Assembly: GCA_015061605.1 (NCBI GenBank)
Contig: SUWH01000013.1
Span: 1 to 64,000, forward strand
DNA: 64,000 nucleotides
Direction: 5' to 3'
Source: Lentisphaerota bacterium
GTDB lineage: Bacteria; Verrucomicrobiota; Lentisphaeria; Victivallales; Victivallaceae
A program made the translations under genes and the position numbers. Of the stretch, positions 23,840-32,802 are shown piece after piece (the first letter of the stretch is position 1; each line of letters begins with the position of its first letter). The notes below the pieces were generated by a model. That model saw only the letters and a list, made by a program, of their open reading frames with translations. It had not been told where the DNA came from and searched no databases.

Positions 23840-25717
23840 CTACTGATTTAATGTTTTGCGGCGGGATTGTTGCTTTTCGACCAAGCGTTCCAAAATATAC
23901 CTGCCTGCTGCCTCTCCGCTTTTTCCGGCATTGAATACATATTTTTCCCGGGCGGCGATTATTTTTTCTCTGTACCGTTCGGGATTTTGGAAAAGTTCCC
24001 TGACGGTTTCTGTTATTTTTCCGGTTTCCGAAATATCGAGTGAAATTCCGGTCTCATCACGCATAGTGATATTTATAGGTTCGATCCCGACTTTCCGGTA
24101 ATTGGGATTGATCACTTTCATCGGGGTATTGATAAAAAGAACCGGACGCAGAACGGAAAACGCAAATTCATAAGCGATACCGGACCAGTCGGTGATGACC
24201 ATATCGGACGTAAAAATAGTTTCATTGGAGGAAAAATCAGATTCAAGCACCACATTCTGATATTTTTCAGCCTTGCAAAAAGCAGTCACAGCCGCCCATT
24301 TATGTGGAAATCGTTTCAAATATTCCGGATGCGGTCTTACTGTTATGAGGTAATCTTCTTTGGTCAGTTGCTCAAGAATTTCCTGATACACTCCGTCAAG
24401 GATATTACCTTCATGCCAACTTGGAGCGATCAAGATCCGTTTGGTTCCCGGAGTAACAGCAGAAGTCTCATTTGCATAACGTGCCATCAAAGTATCGAGC
24501 AGACCGTATCCGCAATGAACAAGATTTTTTCTGTTGGTATGATAAAGTTCCTCCATTTTGCGAAGTTCGCGCACCTGACTGTCGCATACGCAGAAAATGG
24601 TATCAAAATTATCGAGGGCATGTTCGCGCAAGGTCATATGCGTACTGCTTATGGCATGATCGGTATATATGTATTCAATGTCTTTTTTCACATAACTGCG
24701 TTTGAGGTGAAAATTTCCAAGATCCGGAGTGGTCATAACAACAATATCGGCATCCATGCGCATAAAAAGGGAAATCAACTTTGCCGGTCCCTGAAAATAT
24801 CCTTTGATCCGCGGATTATTCATTTCAAATATCCGGTCATGGAAGTCCGAGGTCACATAGTGGATAATACAGTTTGAATTTTCGAGCAGGTAATTTATGA
24901 TCTGCTCAAAATATTTATAGAAACCGCTGGCTTCGCTGTAAAAAACAATGTGCTTATTGGCAACTGAAAAGAAACGTTTCCGGTCTTCTTTTTCTTTTTT
25001 CTTCTGTTCCGGAGTCATTTGGGAATGCAAAGCTCTCCGGACTTTATTGTACCGTATCTGACTTTTTCTCAAGCGGTAATAGTTTATGAATTTTGCCGGA
25101 GGAAGGATCCTGTTGCAAATCAACTGAAAGAGTATCGACAGCAGGTTACTGGCCGACCAGTAAAACGAGATCCCGGCCATGACAAACAAACCGAAGAAAA
25201 ATGAGAGCGAAATCGAAATAATATTGGTTATGAATTGTGAAGTACGGCTCTGTTCACGCTGAAGCGGGTTGCACGCATTCTGACTCCAACCGAAAAGAGC
25301 CGCAGAAACTCCGGCAAATATCGGCATGCCCCAGGATATTCCTCCATCCTTGACCGGTACCATGGCGGCAAAGGAATCCACACCGGCAAGTTGTTTCTCT
25401 ACAGCAGACAGAAGAAGAATAAGCAATATGAGCTGCAAAGTCACCGGCAGCAAACTCAAAAAGGGATGATATCCGGCTTCCTTGAAAAGCTTTCTTTCTG
25501 TTTGTGCCAGAAGTTCGCTGTCGGCGGCATAGATACTTTTTGCTTCATTGAGCTGCGGCAGGAGTCTGACCATAAGGATCTGGTTCCAGTGGCACCAGAG
25601 CGAAACCGGAAGCAGAATCAATTTTGTTATAACGCCAAACAGCAGTACGCCGGTAAAAAATTCACCGGTAACACCACAGCACCACGATAAAAATTGATTT
25701 ATAACTTCAATACCCAT
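23840..25717 (-). CDS. YidC/Oxa1-like domain fused to CDP-glycerol glycerophosphotransferase domain
   Basis: A 625-residue protein with two recognisable halves. Residues about 10-215 look like the YidC/Oxa1 core: a membrane segment with LLFGVITKLILLPVSLW, the cytoplasmic hairpin with ARG-rich and acidic residues (LLPQLNEAKSIYAADSELLA, KLFKEAGYHPFLSLLPVTLQ), then MPIFAGVSAALFGWSQ and SFYWSASNLLSILFQL. After a charged linker (KKKEKEDRKR, about 240) residues about 255-610 match TagB/TagF-type glycerophosphotransferases: YTDHAISSTHM, IAPSWHEGN, VRPHPEYLKRFP and DMVITDWSGIAYEF. The TagF-type domain normally adds glycerol-phosphate to a lipid-linked acceptor at the cytoplasmic face. The fused YidC part could anchor it or handle the lipid-linked chain (inference). 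First gene of a four-gene operon. Confidence 0.85.
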   Translation of the reverse strand: MGIEVINQFLSWCCGVTGEFFTGVLLFGVITKLILLPVSLWCHWNQILMVRLLPQLNEAKSIYAADSELLAQTERKLFKEAGYHPFLSLLPVTLQLILLILLLSAVEKQLAGVDSFAAMVPVKDGGISWGMPIFAGVSAALFGWSQNACNPLQREQSRTSQFITNIISISLSFFFGLFVMAGISFYWSASNLLSILFQLICNRILPPAKFINYYRLRKSQIRYNKVRRALHSQMTPEQKKKEKEDRKRFFSVANKHIVFYSEASGFYKYFEQIINYLLENSNCIIHYVTSDFHDRIFEMNNPRIKGYFQGPAKLISLFMRMDADIVVMTTPDLGNFHLKRSYVKKDIEYIYTDHAISSTHMTLREHALDNFDTIFCVCDSQVRELRKMEELYHTNRKNLVHCGYGLLDTLMARYANETSAVTPGTKRILIAPSWHEGNILDGVYQEILEQLTKEDYLITVRPHPEYLKRFPHKWAAVTAFCKAEKYQNVVLESDFSSNETIFTSDMVITDWSGIAYEFAFSVLRPVLFINTPMKVINPNYRKVGIEPINITMRDETGISLDISETGKITETVRELFQNPERYREKIIAAREKYVFNAGKSGEAAGRYILERLVEKQQSRRKTLNQ

Positions 25718-25773
25718 ATTGATTTGCTTCTATCAGCGAATTATTACCGACAACAAAAATATACCGGTGAATA

Positions 25774-25802
25774 ATGTAGCATAAAATTTGCTCCTATGCA
25801 AA
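25774..25802 (-). promoter_or_regulatory. putative promoter of the surface-polymer operon
   Basis: On the minus strand TTGCAT (25802-25797), 17-bp spacer, TACATT (25779-25774), about 55 bases before the fusion gene start. The rest of the 25718-25961 gap is AT-rich with no recognisable feature. Confidence 0.5.
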
Positions 25803-25961
25803 TAAAAATATGATTTTACAATAAAATTATCTTCAAATATACACAAATATTCCATGAATTTTTAAAAACAGCGTTTACCAACCGCCTGTCACGGCGCAGT
25901 GCAACAAATATACCGCCGCCATAACAGAACAACACATCGTGAAGTCCGGATCATGACAAGC

Positions 25962-27149
25962 TCAAATTGCAGTACACAAGCCTTTGAGGTAAAAGGTTTC
26001 AGGGACAGAAAGCAGTACCGGATGATCGGGCGACTGGGTGAATTTACCGACGATGCGGGCATCGACATTGGCTTCCAGTGCCGCTGAAGCGGTTATTTTC
26101 TGAAAGAGCTCGCTCCCCATCAGCCCGGAACAGGAAAAGTTGAACATCACCCCGCCCGGATTCAACAGTTTGAAGCCCAGCCGCGCCAGATCCTGATAGC
26201 CCCGGCAGCCGCGCATCAGCGATTTCTGCGAATCAATCAGCTTCGGCGGATCAAGAATGACCAGATCAAATTTCTCTCCGGCACGTTCAAGCTCCCGCAG
26301 TACGGTGAAACCATCGCCCTGACGGTTCTCAAAACGATCGGTGAAACCATTGAGGTGCAGATTTTTTTCCGCAGTTTTAAGTGCCGGAAGCGATGAATCG
26401 ACATTCATCACAAATTCCGCTCCGGCATCCAGTGCCACGCAGCTGAATGCCCCCGTATAGGAAAATAAATTCAAAATCCGGCGCCCACCGGCAAAACGGC
26501 GCAAGGTGCGGCGCGCTTCACGCAGATCAAAATAAAATCCGGTCTTCTGACCTTTGCGCATATCCACATGATAACGCAAGCCGTCTTCGGTGATGATCAA
26601 CTCATCCGGGATCGGTTTGCCGCAGAGCAGTTCCATACGTTCCGGCAACCCCTCTTTTTTGCGTATCGCCGCATCGGAACGGTCAAATACACTGTCGATA
26701 CCGTCAAGTTCCAGCAGCAATCTGCCGATAAGTTCACGGTGTTTTTCCGCTCCGGCACTCAAAAACTGAACACACGCACAGCGGCCGTAACGGTCAACGA
26801 TAATGCCGGGAAGTTCATCGGATTCAGAATAAATAAGCCGGCATCCGCCGTTTTCATCATCCAGACCGAGTGTTTTACGCAGTTCTACGGCGCGGGCAAT
26901 GCGTTTGCGGAAAAATTCTTCATCGACCGTTTCACCGGCATCAAAACTCCACACTCTGCCGCAAAGCTGGGATTCCGGTGACCACGCCGCCAGTGCCAGA
27001 ACATCTCCTGAACTGCTGACGACTTTAACCGTATCCCCCGGAGCCGCCTTGCCCTGCAAACGCTCAACCGCCCCGGAATATATCCACGGATGGCGGCGCA
27101 GCAGGGATTTTTCGCGCCCTTTGCGCAAAATGAGGGTGGCTTCGCTCAT
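25962..27149 (-). CDS. rlmI: class I SAM-dependent rRNA methyltransferase, RlmI family
   Basis: A 395-residue protein with an N-terminal PUA domain (RKGREKSLLRRHPWIYSGAV, then PGDTVKVVSSSGDVLALAAWSP) and a Rossmann methyltransferase domain: MRKGQKTGFYFDLREARRTL, VLNLFSYTGAFSCVAL-type motif I (ILNLFSYTGAFS) and LVILDPPKL (catalytic loop). RlmI methylates C1962 of 23S rRNA in E. coli; the exact site here is inferred from the family. The start overlaps the nrdR stop by four bases. The last 189 bp of this gene have been copied to 20927-21115 and partly to 1428-1502. Confidence 0.88.
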   Translation of the reverse strand: MSEATLILRKGREKSLLRRHPWIYSGAVERLQGKAAPGDTVKVVSSSGDVLALAAWSPESQLCGRVWSFDAGETVDEEFFRKRIARAVELRKTLGLDDENGGCRLIYSESDELPGIIVDRYGRCACVQFLSAGAEKHRELIGRLLLELDGIDSVFDRSDAAIRKKEGLPERMELLCGKPIPDELIITEDGLRYHVDMRKGQKTGFYFDLREARRTLRRFAGGRRILNLFSYTGAFSCVALDAGAEFVMNVDSSLPALKTAEKNLHLNGFTDRFENRQGDGFTVLRELERAGEKFDLVILDPPKLIDSQKSLMRGCRGYQDLARLGFKLLNPGGVMFNFSCSGLMGSELFQKITASAALEANVDARIVGKFTQSPDHPVLLSVPETFYLKGLCTAI

Positions 27150-27595
27150 TTTTTCAATCCCTTGATCTCGGAAATAAAATCCGATGCCGCCTGAAACTGA
27201 CGGTACACCGAAGCAAAACGGACAAAGGCGACCTGATCGAGTTCGCGCAACTCCTCCATCACCCGTTTGCCGATCTCCAGACTGTCGACTTCCCGTTCGA
27301 AATCACGCAGTAAACTTGCAGTTATCTTGCCAACGATCAAGTCAATATCATCACCGGAAATATCCCGCTTGTAGCAGGCATTGACGATACCGGCGCGGAG
27401 TTTGTCGCGGTTGAATTCCTCTTTACTGCCGTCACGCTTGACGACTTTCAACTCTTCGGGAATGACACTTTCAAAGGTGGAGAAACGCCGTCCGCAATCC
27501 AGACATTCCCGGCGGCGGCGCACTCCGAGTCCGCTGCGGACACTGCGGGAGTCGATCACCTTGTCATTATCACTGTCACACTGGGGGCAACGCAT
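27146..27595 (-). CDS. nrdR: transcriptional repressor NrdR
   Basis: A 149-residue protein. It has a zinc ribbon with Cys3, Cys6, Cys31 and Cys34 (RCPQC, ECLDCGRRF) and an ATP-cone domain beginning VIPEELKVVKRDGSKEEF. NrdR senses ATP/dATP and represses ribonucleotide reductase genes through NrdR boxes; no nrd genes are in this window. AGGAGA precedes the start, which abuts the stop of the lipoprotein gene without any gap. Confidence 0.96.
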   Translation of the reverse strand: MRCPQCDSDNDKVIDSRSVRSGLGVRRRRECLDCGRRFSTFESVIPEELKVVKRDGSKEEFNRDKLRAGIVNACYKRDISGDDIDLIVGKITASLLRDFEREVDSLEIGKRVMEELRELDQVAFVRFASVYRQFQAASDFISEIKGLKK

Positions 27596-28642
27596 TTATC
27601 TCTCCTGACGCAAAAATTCGATCAAAGCCAATGGCGAAACCACTACTCCGTCAAAGCTTGAATATGCAGTAAACTTTTTACCGGCGTAATCCAGCGCCCG
27701 GCAGAAGTCGTTCCAGTCACGGCGGCGCAGACCGCCCTCTTTCTGTGCGGTATGATTATTGAGATTTACCGCGATGAGCAGCGGCTGATTTCCGGCGGAT
27801 CTCAACTCATTTTCGGCACGTTTGACCAGTTGAGTGGCAACATTGCCGTGATTTATCACCATGACTTTGCCGAACTTGGCAAAGTCGGCGACTGTTCCGC
27901 AGCTCAATCCGCCTTCTTTTGCTTTATCATGGTAAAAGTCGGGGATGCCTATGGTCAGCGGCGGCAGAGCTTCAAAGGCGGCGATCGCTTTAAGTTCATC
28001 AAAGAATTTCCGGATCAGCATATCGTTGTCTCTGCCGATGCCGTAGCGGTCATCCGCCCAGGCGTAAAGCTGTCCATGAGAGCGTTCGACATTGGCGGTG
28101 GTGAAATCGTGCGCTCCGGCAATGATGGTGAGCCCGGAAATCTTTTTCACATCTTCAGGCAGAGCGTTATTGAAATCAATTACTTTCTGCACCGCCTTTT
28201 TCAGTGTCGGATACTGGAAAAGAAGCGGACGGATCAACTGATTGGCATGATTTTTACGGTAATAATCACGCTGAAAAACTACTATTTCCGCCGGGATCGA
28301 ACGCTTGCCGAGTTCCCGCAGTACCCCGGTCAAATGATCGTCCAGCGCAGTTTCAGTGGAAATATAGCAGTACGCCCGGTTGAAACCGAGAGATTGGATG
28401 CGTTCAACCACTTCAGACGGGGTATAACGTTCGCGGAAAGCTTCCGGATAGACACCGATGCCCCGGACTTTGAAGTTGGCAGTCAGGGCGCGGAACTGTT
28501 TGCTCCGCGCGATACCGACAGCACTTTCTGCGGTGTGCGGCGGAACCACTCCGGGCATCACCTGACGCGGCGGCGTGGAACAGCCAGCCAGAATAAACAA
28601 CGCCGAAGCGGTCAGTAAAATTTTTGAATATTGTTTTTTCAT
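27596..28642 (-). CDS. putative lipoprotein of unknown function
   Basis: A 348-residue protein with a lipobox (ALFILAGCS, Cys about residue 20), so anchored in a membrane facing the periplasm. The body has an alternating strand/helix pattern consistent with a TIM-barrel or deacetylase-like fold (RGIGVYPEAF near 60, SGLTIIAGAHDFTTANVERSHGQLYAW, LTIGIPDFYHDK, VVSPLALIEFL), but no family was recognised with confidence. The ATG at 28642 is preferred over an upstream TTG at 28657 because GAGAG sits at the right distance. It lies between the MBL-fold gene and nrdR in the long minus-strand run. Confidence 0.6.
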   Translation of the reverse strand: MKKQYSKILLTASALFILAGCSTPPRQVMPGVVPPHTAESAVGIARSKQFRALTANFKVRGIGVYPEAFRERYTPSEVVERIQSLGFNRAYCYISTETALDDHLTGVLRELGKRSIPAEIVVFQRDYYRKNHANQLIRPLLFQYPTLKKAVQKVIDFNNALPEDVKKISGLTIIAGAHDFTTANVERSHGQLYAWADDRYGIGRDNDMLIRKFFDELKAIAAFEALPPLTIGIPDFYHDKAKEGGLSCGTVADFAKFGKVMVINHGNVATQLVKRAENELRSAGNQPLLIAVNLNNHTAQKEGGLRRRDWNDFCRALDYAGKKFTAYSSFDGVVVSPLALIEFLRQER

Positions 28643-28653
28643 CTTTATCACTC

Positions 28654-29532
28654 TCAAAGATTTACCTCCAATCCGTCAAAAGCAACACCGATATTGTGCG
28701 GATTGAAGTACTCTTCCAACTGGGCATGGGTCATGTGGCCGTTGTGGGAGAAGTGGTTGACAAAATATTGAGTGTTTTCATCGACGAGACCGAGTTCAGT
28801 AAGACGTTTTTTGGTATCCATGATGAATTTACCGCTCATGTGGTTGGTCGGCCAGTCTTTGCCGCAACCGGTGCAGTCGTTGAATACCGCCGAAAGTTTT
28901 ATATTCATTTTGGCAAGATATTCCCAGTTTTCATCGCAGAAATATCCGGTATCGTTGGCGATCATCAGATATTTGTCCTCCCAGCGGATGACGTAGATGA
29001 ATGGTTCTTCGGTGGCAACTCTTACCATGTGATCGGCTTTCAGAGGATAAATGGTCATATCCACATCCGGCAGCTCGACCGGCTCGAAAGCTTTGAGTTC
29101 ATGATCTTTCATTTTAAGACAGGAAAAATCTCCGTTGAAACCGATAGTTTTTCCCCATTCCCACGCCGCCAGATGGAGCTTGCGCATCACTCCGGTACCA
29201 CCGTAAACGTGCAGAGTATTATCGGGATCGACCTTGGAAAAACTGGTACTTTTACGGTAATAAAAAAGCGTTGTATCAAAGTGATCTTCGTGGCTGTGGG
29301 TGACGATGATGTGACGGAGTTTTTCGCTGTGCAGATTGTAGCGGAACTCCTGTGCCATGGCATCAGGACCGAAGTCGATACGGACAAACTCTCCGAGCTG
29401 GTAGCTGGTGCGCATGCGGAAATCTTTACCGCCGTTTTTCCACGCCTGTTTGCAGGTGTCGCAAACACAGAATATCGCCGGAATACATTCTGCTGCCGCA
29501 CTGCCGAGAACAGTTATTTTTTTGTCACTCAT
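28654..29532 (-). CDS. MBL-fold metallohydrolase, PhnP-like
   Basis: A 292-residue protein with the metallo-beta-lactamase motif THSHEDHFD (78-86) and further ligands in IANDTGYF and FSHNGHM. The N-terminus GSAAAECIPAIFCVCDTCKQA resembles the Cys pairs of PhnP-type phosphodiesterases, which cleave cyclic phosphoribosyl compounds; no phn genes are near, so the substrate is open. It follows metY by 27 bases. Confidence 0.8.
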   Translation of the reverse strand: MSDKKITVLGSAAAECIPAIFCVCDTCKQAWKNGGKDFRMRTSYQLGEFVRIDFGPDAMAQEFRYNLHSEKLRHIIVTHSHEDHFDTTLFYYRKSTSFSKVDPDNTLHVYGGTGVMRKLHLAAWEWGKTIGFNGDFSCLKMKDHELKAFEPVELPDVDMTIYPLKADHMVRVATEEPFIYVIRWEDKYLMIANDTGYFCDENWEYLAKMNIKLSAVFNDCTGCGKDWPTNHMSGKFIMDTKKRLTELGLVDENTQYFVNHFSHNGHMTHAQLEEYFNPHNIGVAFDGLEVNL

Positions 29533-29559
29533 AATAACACCTATTATTACAGTTTGATT

Positions 29560-30840
29560 TTATGCCCGCAATGCCTGATCCAGGTCTGCCTTGATGTCTT
29601 CGACATTTTCGATACCTACCGAAAGACGGATCAGATCGGGGCTGACACCGGCGGCAATGAGTTCGCTGTCGCTCAACTGGCGGTGGGTCATGCTTGCCGG
29701 ATGCAGTACACCGGTACGGACATCGGCGACGTGGACAACGATATTGGCAAGTTTGAGCGCGTTCATCGCGCGTTCACCGGCCGCTTTGCCGCCCTTGACG
29801 CCGAAGCACAGCACTCCGGAAGCCATGCCGTTGCGGAAATATTTCTGAACTTTGGCATATTCCGGGCTTTCCGGAAGTCCGGGATAGTTGACCCAGCTGA
29901 CATTGGGATGATTTTTGAGGAATTTGGCGACTTCAAGTGCGTTTTCGCTGTGGCGTTCGATACGCAGCGGCAGAGTTTCGCATCCCAGATGGGAGAGGAA
30001 CGCATTGAGCGGCGCCTGCGGGATGCCGTAGTCGCGCACCAGCTGTACGCGGAGTTTGACCGAGAAAGGTGCGGCGGCAAAGTCGCGGGTGTAAACCACA
30101 CCGTGATAGCTTTCATCGGGTTCGGTAAATTCAGGGAACTTGCCGCTTGCCGCCCAGTCGAAGTCACCCTTTTCCACCACGATACCGCCGACACTGGTGG
30201 CATGACCGTCAATGTATTTGGTGGTGGAGTGGGTAACGATGTCGGCACCGAAGTCAAAGGGATTGCACAACACCGGAGTGGGGAAGGTGTTGTCGACGAT
30301 AAGCGGAATGCCGTTGGCGTGCGCCGCTTTGGCATAGAGTTCAAAATCGGCGACGACCAGTGCCGGGTTGGCGAGAGATTCAACAAAGACCGCCTTGGTG
30401 TTGGGACGGATGGCGGAAATAACTTCATCATATCCGGCATCGGGGGTGACAAAGGTGATTTCAATACCGGCTTTTTTCAGCGTATTGGTAAAAAGTGAAA
30501 CGGTTCCGCCGTACAAACTGGAAAGTGCCAGCACATGATCGCCGCATTTGGCGATATTGAGCAAGCTGTAAGCATTGGCGGCCTGTCCGCTGCTCAACGC
30601 AACTGCCATGACGCCTTTTTCCATAGCGGCGATCTTTTTCTCGAAGCAGTCTACGGTCGGGTTGGCGAGGCGGGAATAGAAAAATCCGCTCTTTTTCAGG
30701 TCGAACAAGTCGGCAACGCTCTGAACATCGTCATATTTGTAAGTGGTACTCTGCACTAAAGGCAGGATGCGGCTTTCACCGTCTTTGGGCTCATATCCGG
30801 CTTGAACAGCGAGGGTTTCAATTTTCCAGTTTTTGTCCAT
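29560..30840 (-). CDS. metY: O-acetylhomoserine sulfhydrylase (aminocarboxypropyltransferase)
   Basis: A 426-residue PLP enzyme of the Cys/Met metabolism family. YSRLANPTVDCFEKKIAAMEKG (about 55-76), SSGQAAN (83-89), VDNTFPTP (182-189) and the PLP lysine in HSTTKYIDGH (Lys208) are all present. It converts O-acetylhomoserine and sulfide to homocysteine. The length and the internal insertions fit MetY rather than cystathionine gamma-synthase. No SAM riboswitch or S-box-like leader precedes it; it is read as part of a longer operon. Confidence 0.92.
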   Translation of the reverse strand: MDKNWKIETLAVQAGYEPKDGESRILPLVQSTTYKYDDVQSVADLFDLKKSGFFYSRLANPTVDCFEKKIAAMEKGVMAVALSSGQAANAYSLLNIAKCGDHVLALSSLYGGTVSLFTNTLKKAGIEITFVTPDAGYDEVISAIRPNTKAVFVESLANPALVVADFELYAKAAHANGIPLIVDNTFPTPVLCNPFDFGADIVTHSTTKYIDGHATSVGGIVVEKGDFDWAASGKFPEFTEPDESYHGVVYTRDFAAAPFSVKLRVQLVRDYGIPQAPLNAFLSHLGCETLPLRIERHSENALEVAKFLKNHPNVSWVNYPGLPESPEYAKVQKYFRNGMASGVLCFGVKGGKAAGERAMNALKLANIVVHVADVRTGVLHPASMTHRQLSDSELIAAGVSPDLIRLSVGIENVEDIKADLDQALRA

Positions 30841-30859
30841 GATTTTTTTTCTCCAATAT

Positions 30860-32098
30860 TTACTTTATGTCAATAATACGCACATTGAGGTCACTTTTTG
30901 CCAGATGTTCCTCCATACCGGAAAGCGCGCGGTCGAAACGGGAAAATTCTGCCGTTTCGCTGTCGCCTTTACCGTTGACCGCATCGAGAAACGCCAGTAT
31001 CGTGAAGTTTTCCGGCGGCACACCGGGCAGAAATGCCAATTCCTGTTTGTCATCCATCGTCCGGCAGATCAATTTCTTTTCCAACAGCTCACCGATTTCC
31101 TGACGAAGCATGGTTTCAGGCAGATGCAGTGTTCCGAAAAGTGCCTTTTCCGAAAGCGCACCGTTCCCGTTGGCAAAGTGATTGAAGATCCGGGCAAGTA
31201 CAGCCAGCTGATGTTCACGGCACAAACGCAATGAACGCTCTTTTTCCTTGCCGTTTTCAAAAACTCCGCTGTCGATATTCTGACTGACAAAACTCACCTC
31301 CGCACCGAAAAGCACGATCTGCCACGACCAGTTCATCCACACCAGAAACAGCGGCAGCGCAGCAAATCCGCCGTACAACCGGTTGTAGGAAAAGACCTTT
31401 TTCTGCAACAGTAAAAAGCCGTCCTGCAATACCAGAAAGGCGATACCGGCGATCAATCCGGCAAGCAATGCACTGGAAAAATTCACCCGGGTATTCGGAG
31501 CGCAACGATAAATCGCCGCAAACAATAAACAGAAAATCAATACCGTAGAAAGTTTAACCAGCAGCGGTATCAGCGGAAACTCCTCAAAAAGCGGCATGGT
31601 TTCCGCCAGTTTGTGCAGACAGCGGTTGACCATCATCCCGGCAGTTCCGGTGATGATCAGCAGGAATGGAGTAAACAATGTCAGCGAAAGGCAGTTGGTA
31701 AGTTTTCGCCACCAGTTTCTGCCGGTACGCAGATCCCAGACCGCATTGAATGCCTGTTCGATATTGGTAATGAGCCAGAAAACCGTCCAGAGCAAAGCGA
31801 CCACACCAATACCGGCGACCACGCCGCCGGAAGCTTCAGCCAGAGTCCGTTCAGCGAATTCACTGATATACTGTAAAAGCTCCCGGTGGTTGACCGCACG
31901 GGTCTCAATGATCTCCTGCAAATTTTTTTCCAATGCAAAGCCCTTGGCGATACCGAAAAGCAATGCCGCCAGCGGCACGATGGAAAACAAAGTGTAATAG
32001 GTCAGCAGCACCGCACGCTGGGCGTGCCGGGCGGTGACATAACGCCGTCCGGAGATCAGAAATATTTCACATATCCTGCTCAACTGTTTTTTCAACAT
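30860..32098 (-). CDS. YihY/BrkB family membrane protein
   Basis: A 412-residue protein with about six membrane segments between residues 25 and 285 and a C-terminal cytoplasmic, winged-helix-like region (HQLAVLARIFNHFANGNG...LPETMLRQEIGELLEKKLI) that occurs in the longer YihY proteins. Conserved RAVLLTYYTLFSIVPLAALLFGIAKGF and LFGAEVSF blocks are visible. Earlier annotations as ribonuclease BN are obsolete; the function is unknown. The ATG at 32098 is preferred over a GTG at 32107 because GGAG is eight bases upstream. Confidence 0.85.
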   Translation of the reverse strand: MLKKQLSRICEIFLISGRRYVTARHAQRAVLLTYYTLFSIVPLAALLFGIAKGFALEKNLQEIIETRAVNHRELLQYISEFAERTLAEASGGVVAGIGVVALLWTVFWLITNIEQAFNAVWDLRTGRNWWRKLTNCLSLTLFTPFLLIITGTAGMMVNRCLHKLAETMPLFEEFPLIPLLVKLSTVLIFCLLFAAIYRCAPNTRVNFSSALLAGLIAGIAFLVLQDGFLLLQKKVFSYNRLYGGFAALPLFLVWMNWSWQIVLFGAEVSFVSQNIDSGVFENGKEKERSLRLCREHQLAVLARIFNHFANGNGALSEKALFGTLHLPETMLRQEIGELLEKKLICRTMDDKQELAFLPGVPPENFTILAFLDAVNGKGDSETAEFSRFDRALSGMEEHLAKSDLNVRIIDIK

Positions 32099-32116
32099 CG
32101 TTCCCACTCCATTAAA

Positions 32117-32782
32117 TTATTTGTTTTCAAGCAGATAATCGATCAACAACAGATTATTGGCGATAAATTCTTTATTGGCAAATGATTCCACTTTATGTCC
32201 GGGCAAAAAGATTATCTGTTTGCCGCCGTAAGGAGTGATGCACTCCACACACTGCGGGTAGATACCTTCATCGGTATTGGTTTCCATCAAAACCGTCATC
32301 GGCAAAGTCTGTTCACACTTGATATAGATTTCGTCATCAACAAGAGTGAATTCCTGCAGTCTGCCGGTCAAAGCATGGCGGCTTTTGGAAACAGTAGTGG
32401 TGAATGTACGCACCGGGTGGATGGAACGCTCCACATTGTCCGGGTCATTGGGACGAACCCAGCGGAATCCGCAGACTTCCCGCCACCATGCCCAGTGCCA
32501 GAATGCGGCTGATGAACCATGGAGCATCAAAATATTGCCGCCGCGTTCAACGTAACGTTTGACCGCCGCTTCAGCAGCTTCTCCGGCATGGGGCTGACCG
32601 CAGGTGGTACCGATCATGTTCAAAATCAAAAGTTCACAATCGCGATCCCACTCGCCGTTTTCCAGAATATCCCACTGGTTTTCGGTAAAAACGGTACGCG
32701 CTTTCAAATCAGCGGGGAACTTTTCATATAAATTCGCTCCGCAATGTTTATCAAAATGTGAATCACTGAAAAAGTATATCAT
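32117..32782 (-). CDS. ThuA-like (trehalose utilisation) domain protein
   Basis: A 221-residue protein with the class I glutamine-amidotransferase-like fold of ThuA proteins: LLILNMIGTTCGQPH, GGNILMLHGSSAAFWHW and a C-terminal GGKQIIFLPGHKVESFANKEFIANNLLLIDYLLE. There is no signal peptide. ThuA proteins are associated with sugar metabolism, but the reaction is not generally settled. It lies 18 bases upstream of the YihY-like gene. Confidence 0.75.
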   Translation of the reverse strand: MIYFFSDSHFDKHCGANLYEKFPADLKARTVFTENQWDILENGEWDRDCELLILNMIGTTCGQPHAGEAAEAAVKRYVERGGNILMLHGSSAAFWHWAWWREVCGFRWVRPNDPDNVERSIHPVRTFTTTVSKSRHALTGRLQEFTLVDDEIYIKCEQTLPMTVLMETNTDEGIYPQCVECITPYGGKQIIFLPGHKVESFANKEFIANNLLLIDYLLENK

Positions 32783-32802
32783 CTCTGTTTCCTGCTGAAA
32801 AT

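Noticed and set aside
28624-30498. 624-codon open frame on the plus strand
   Set aside because: Antisense to the MBL-fold and metY genes, which are certain from motifs.
30841-30859. SAM-responsive riboswitch before metY
   Set aside because: Only 19 bases separate metY from the upstream gene stop, too few for any known aptamer.
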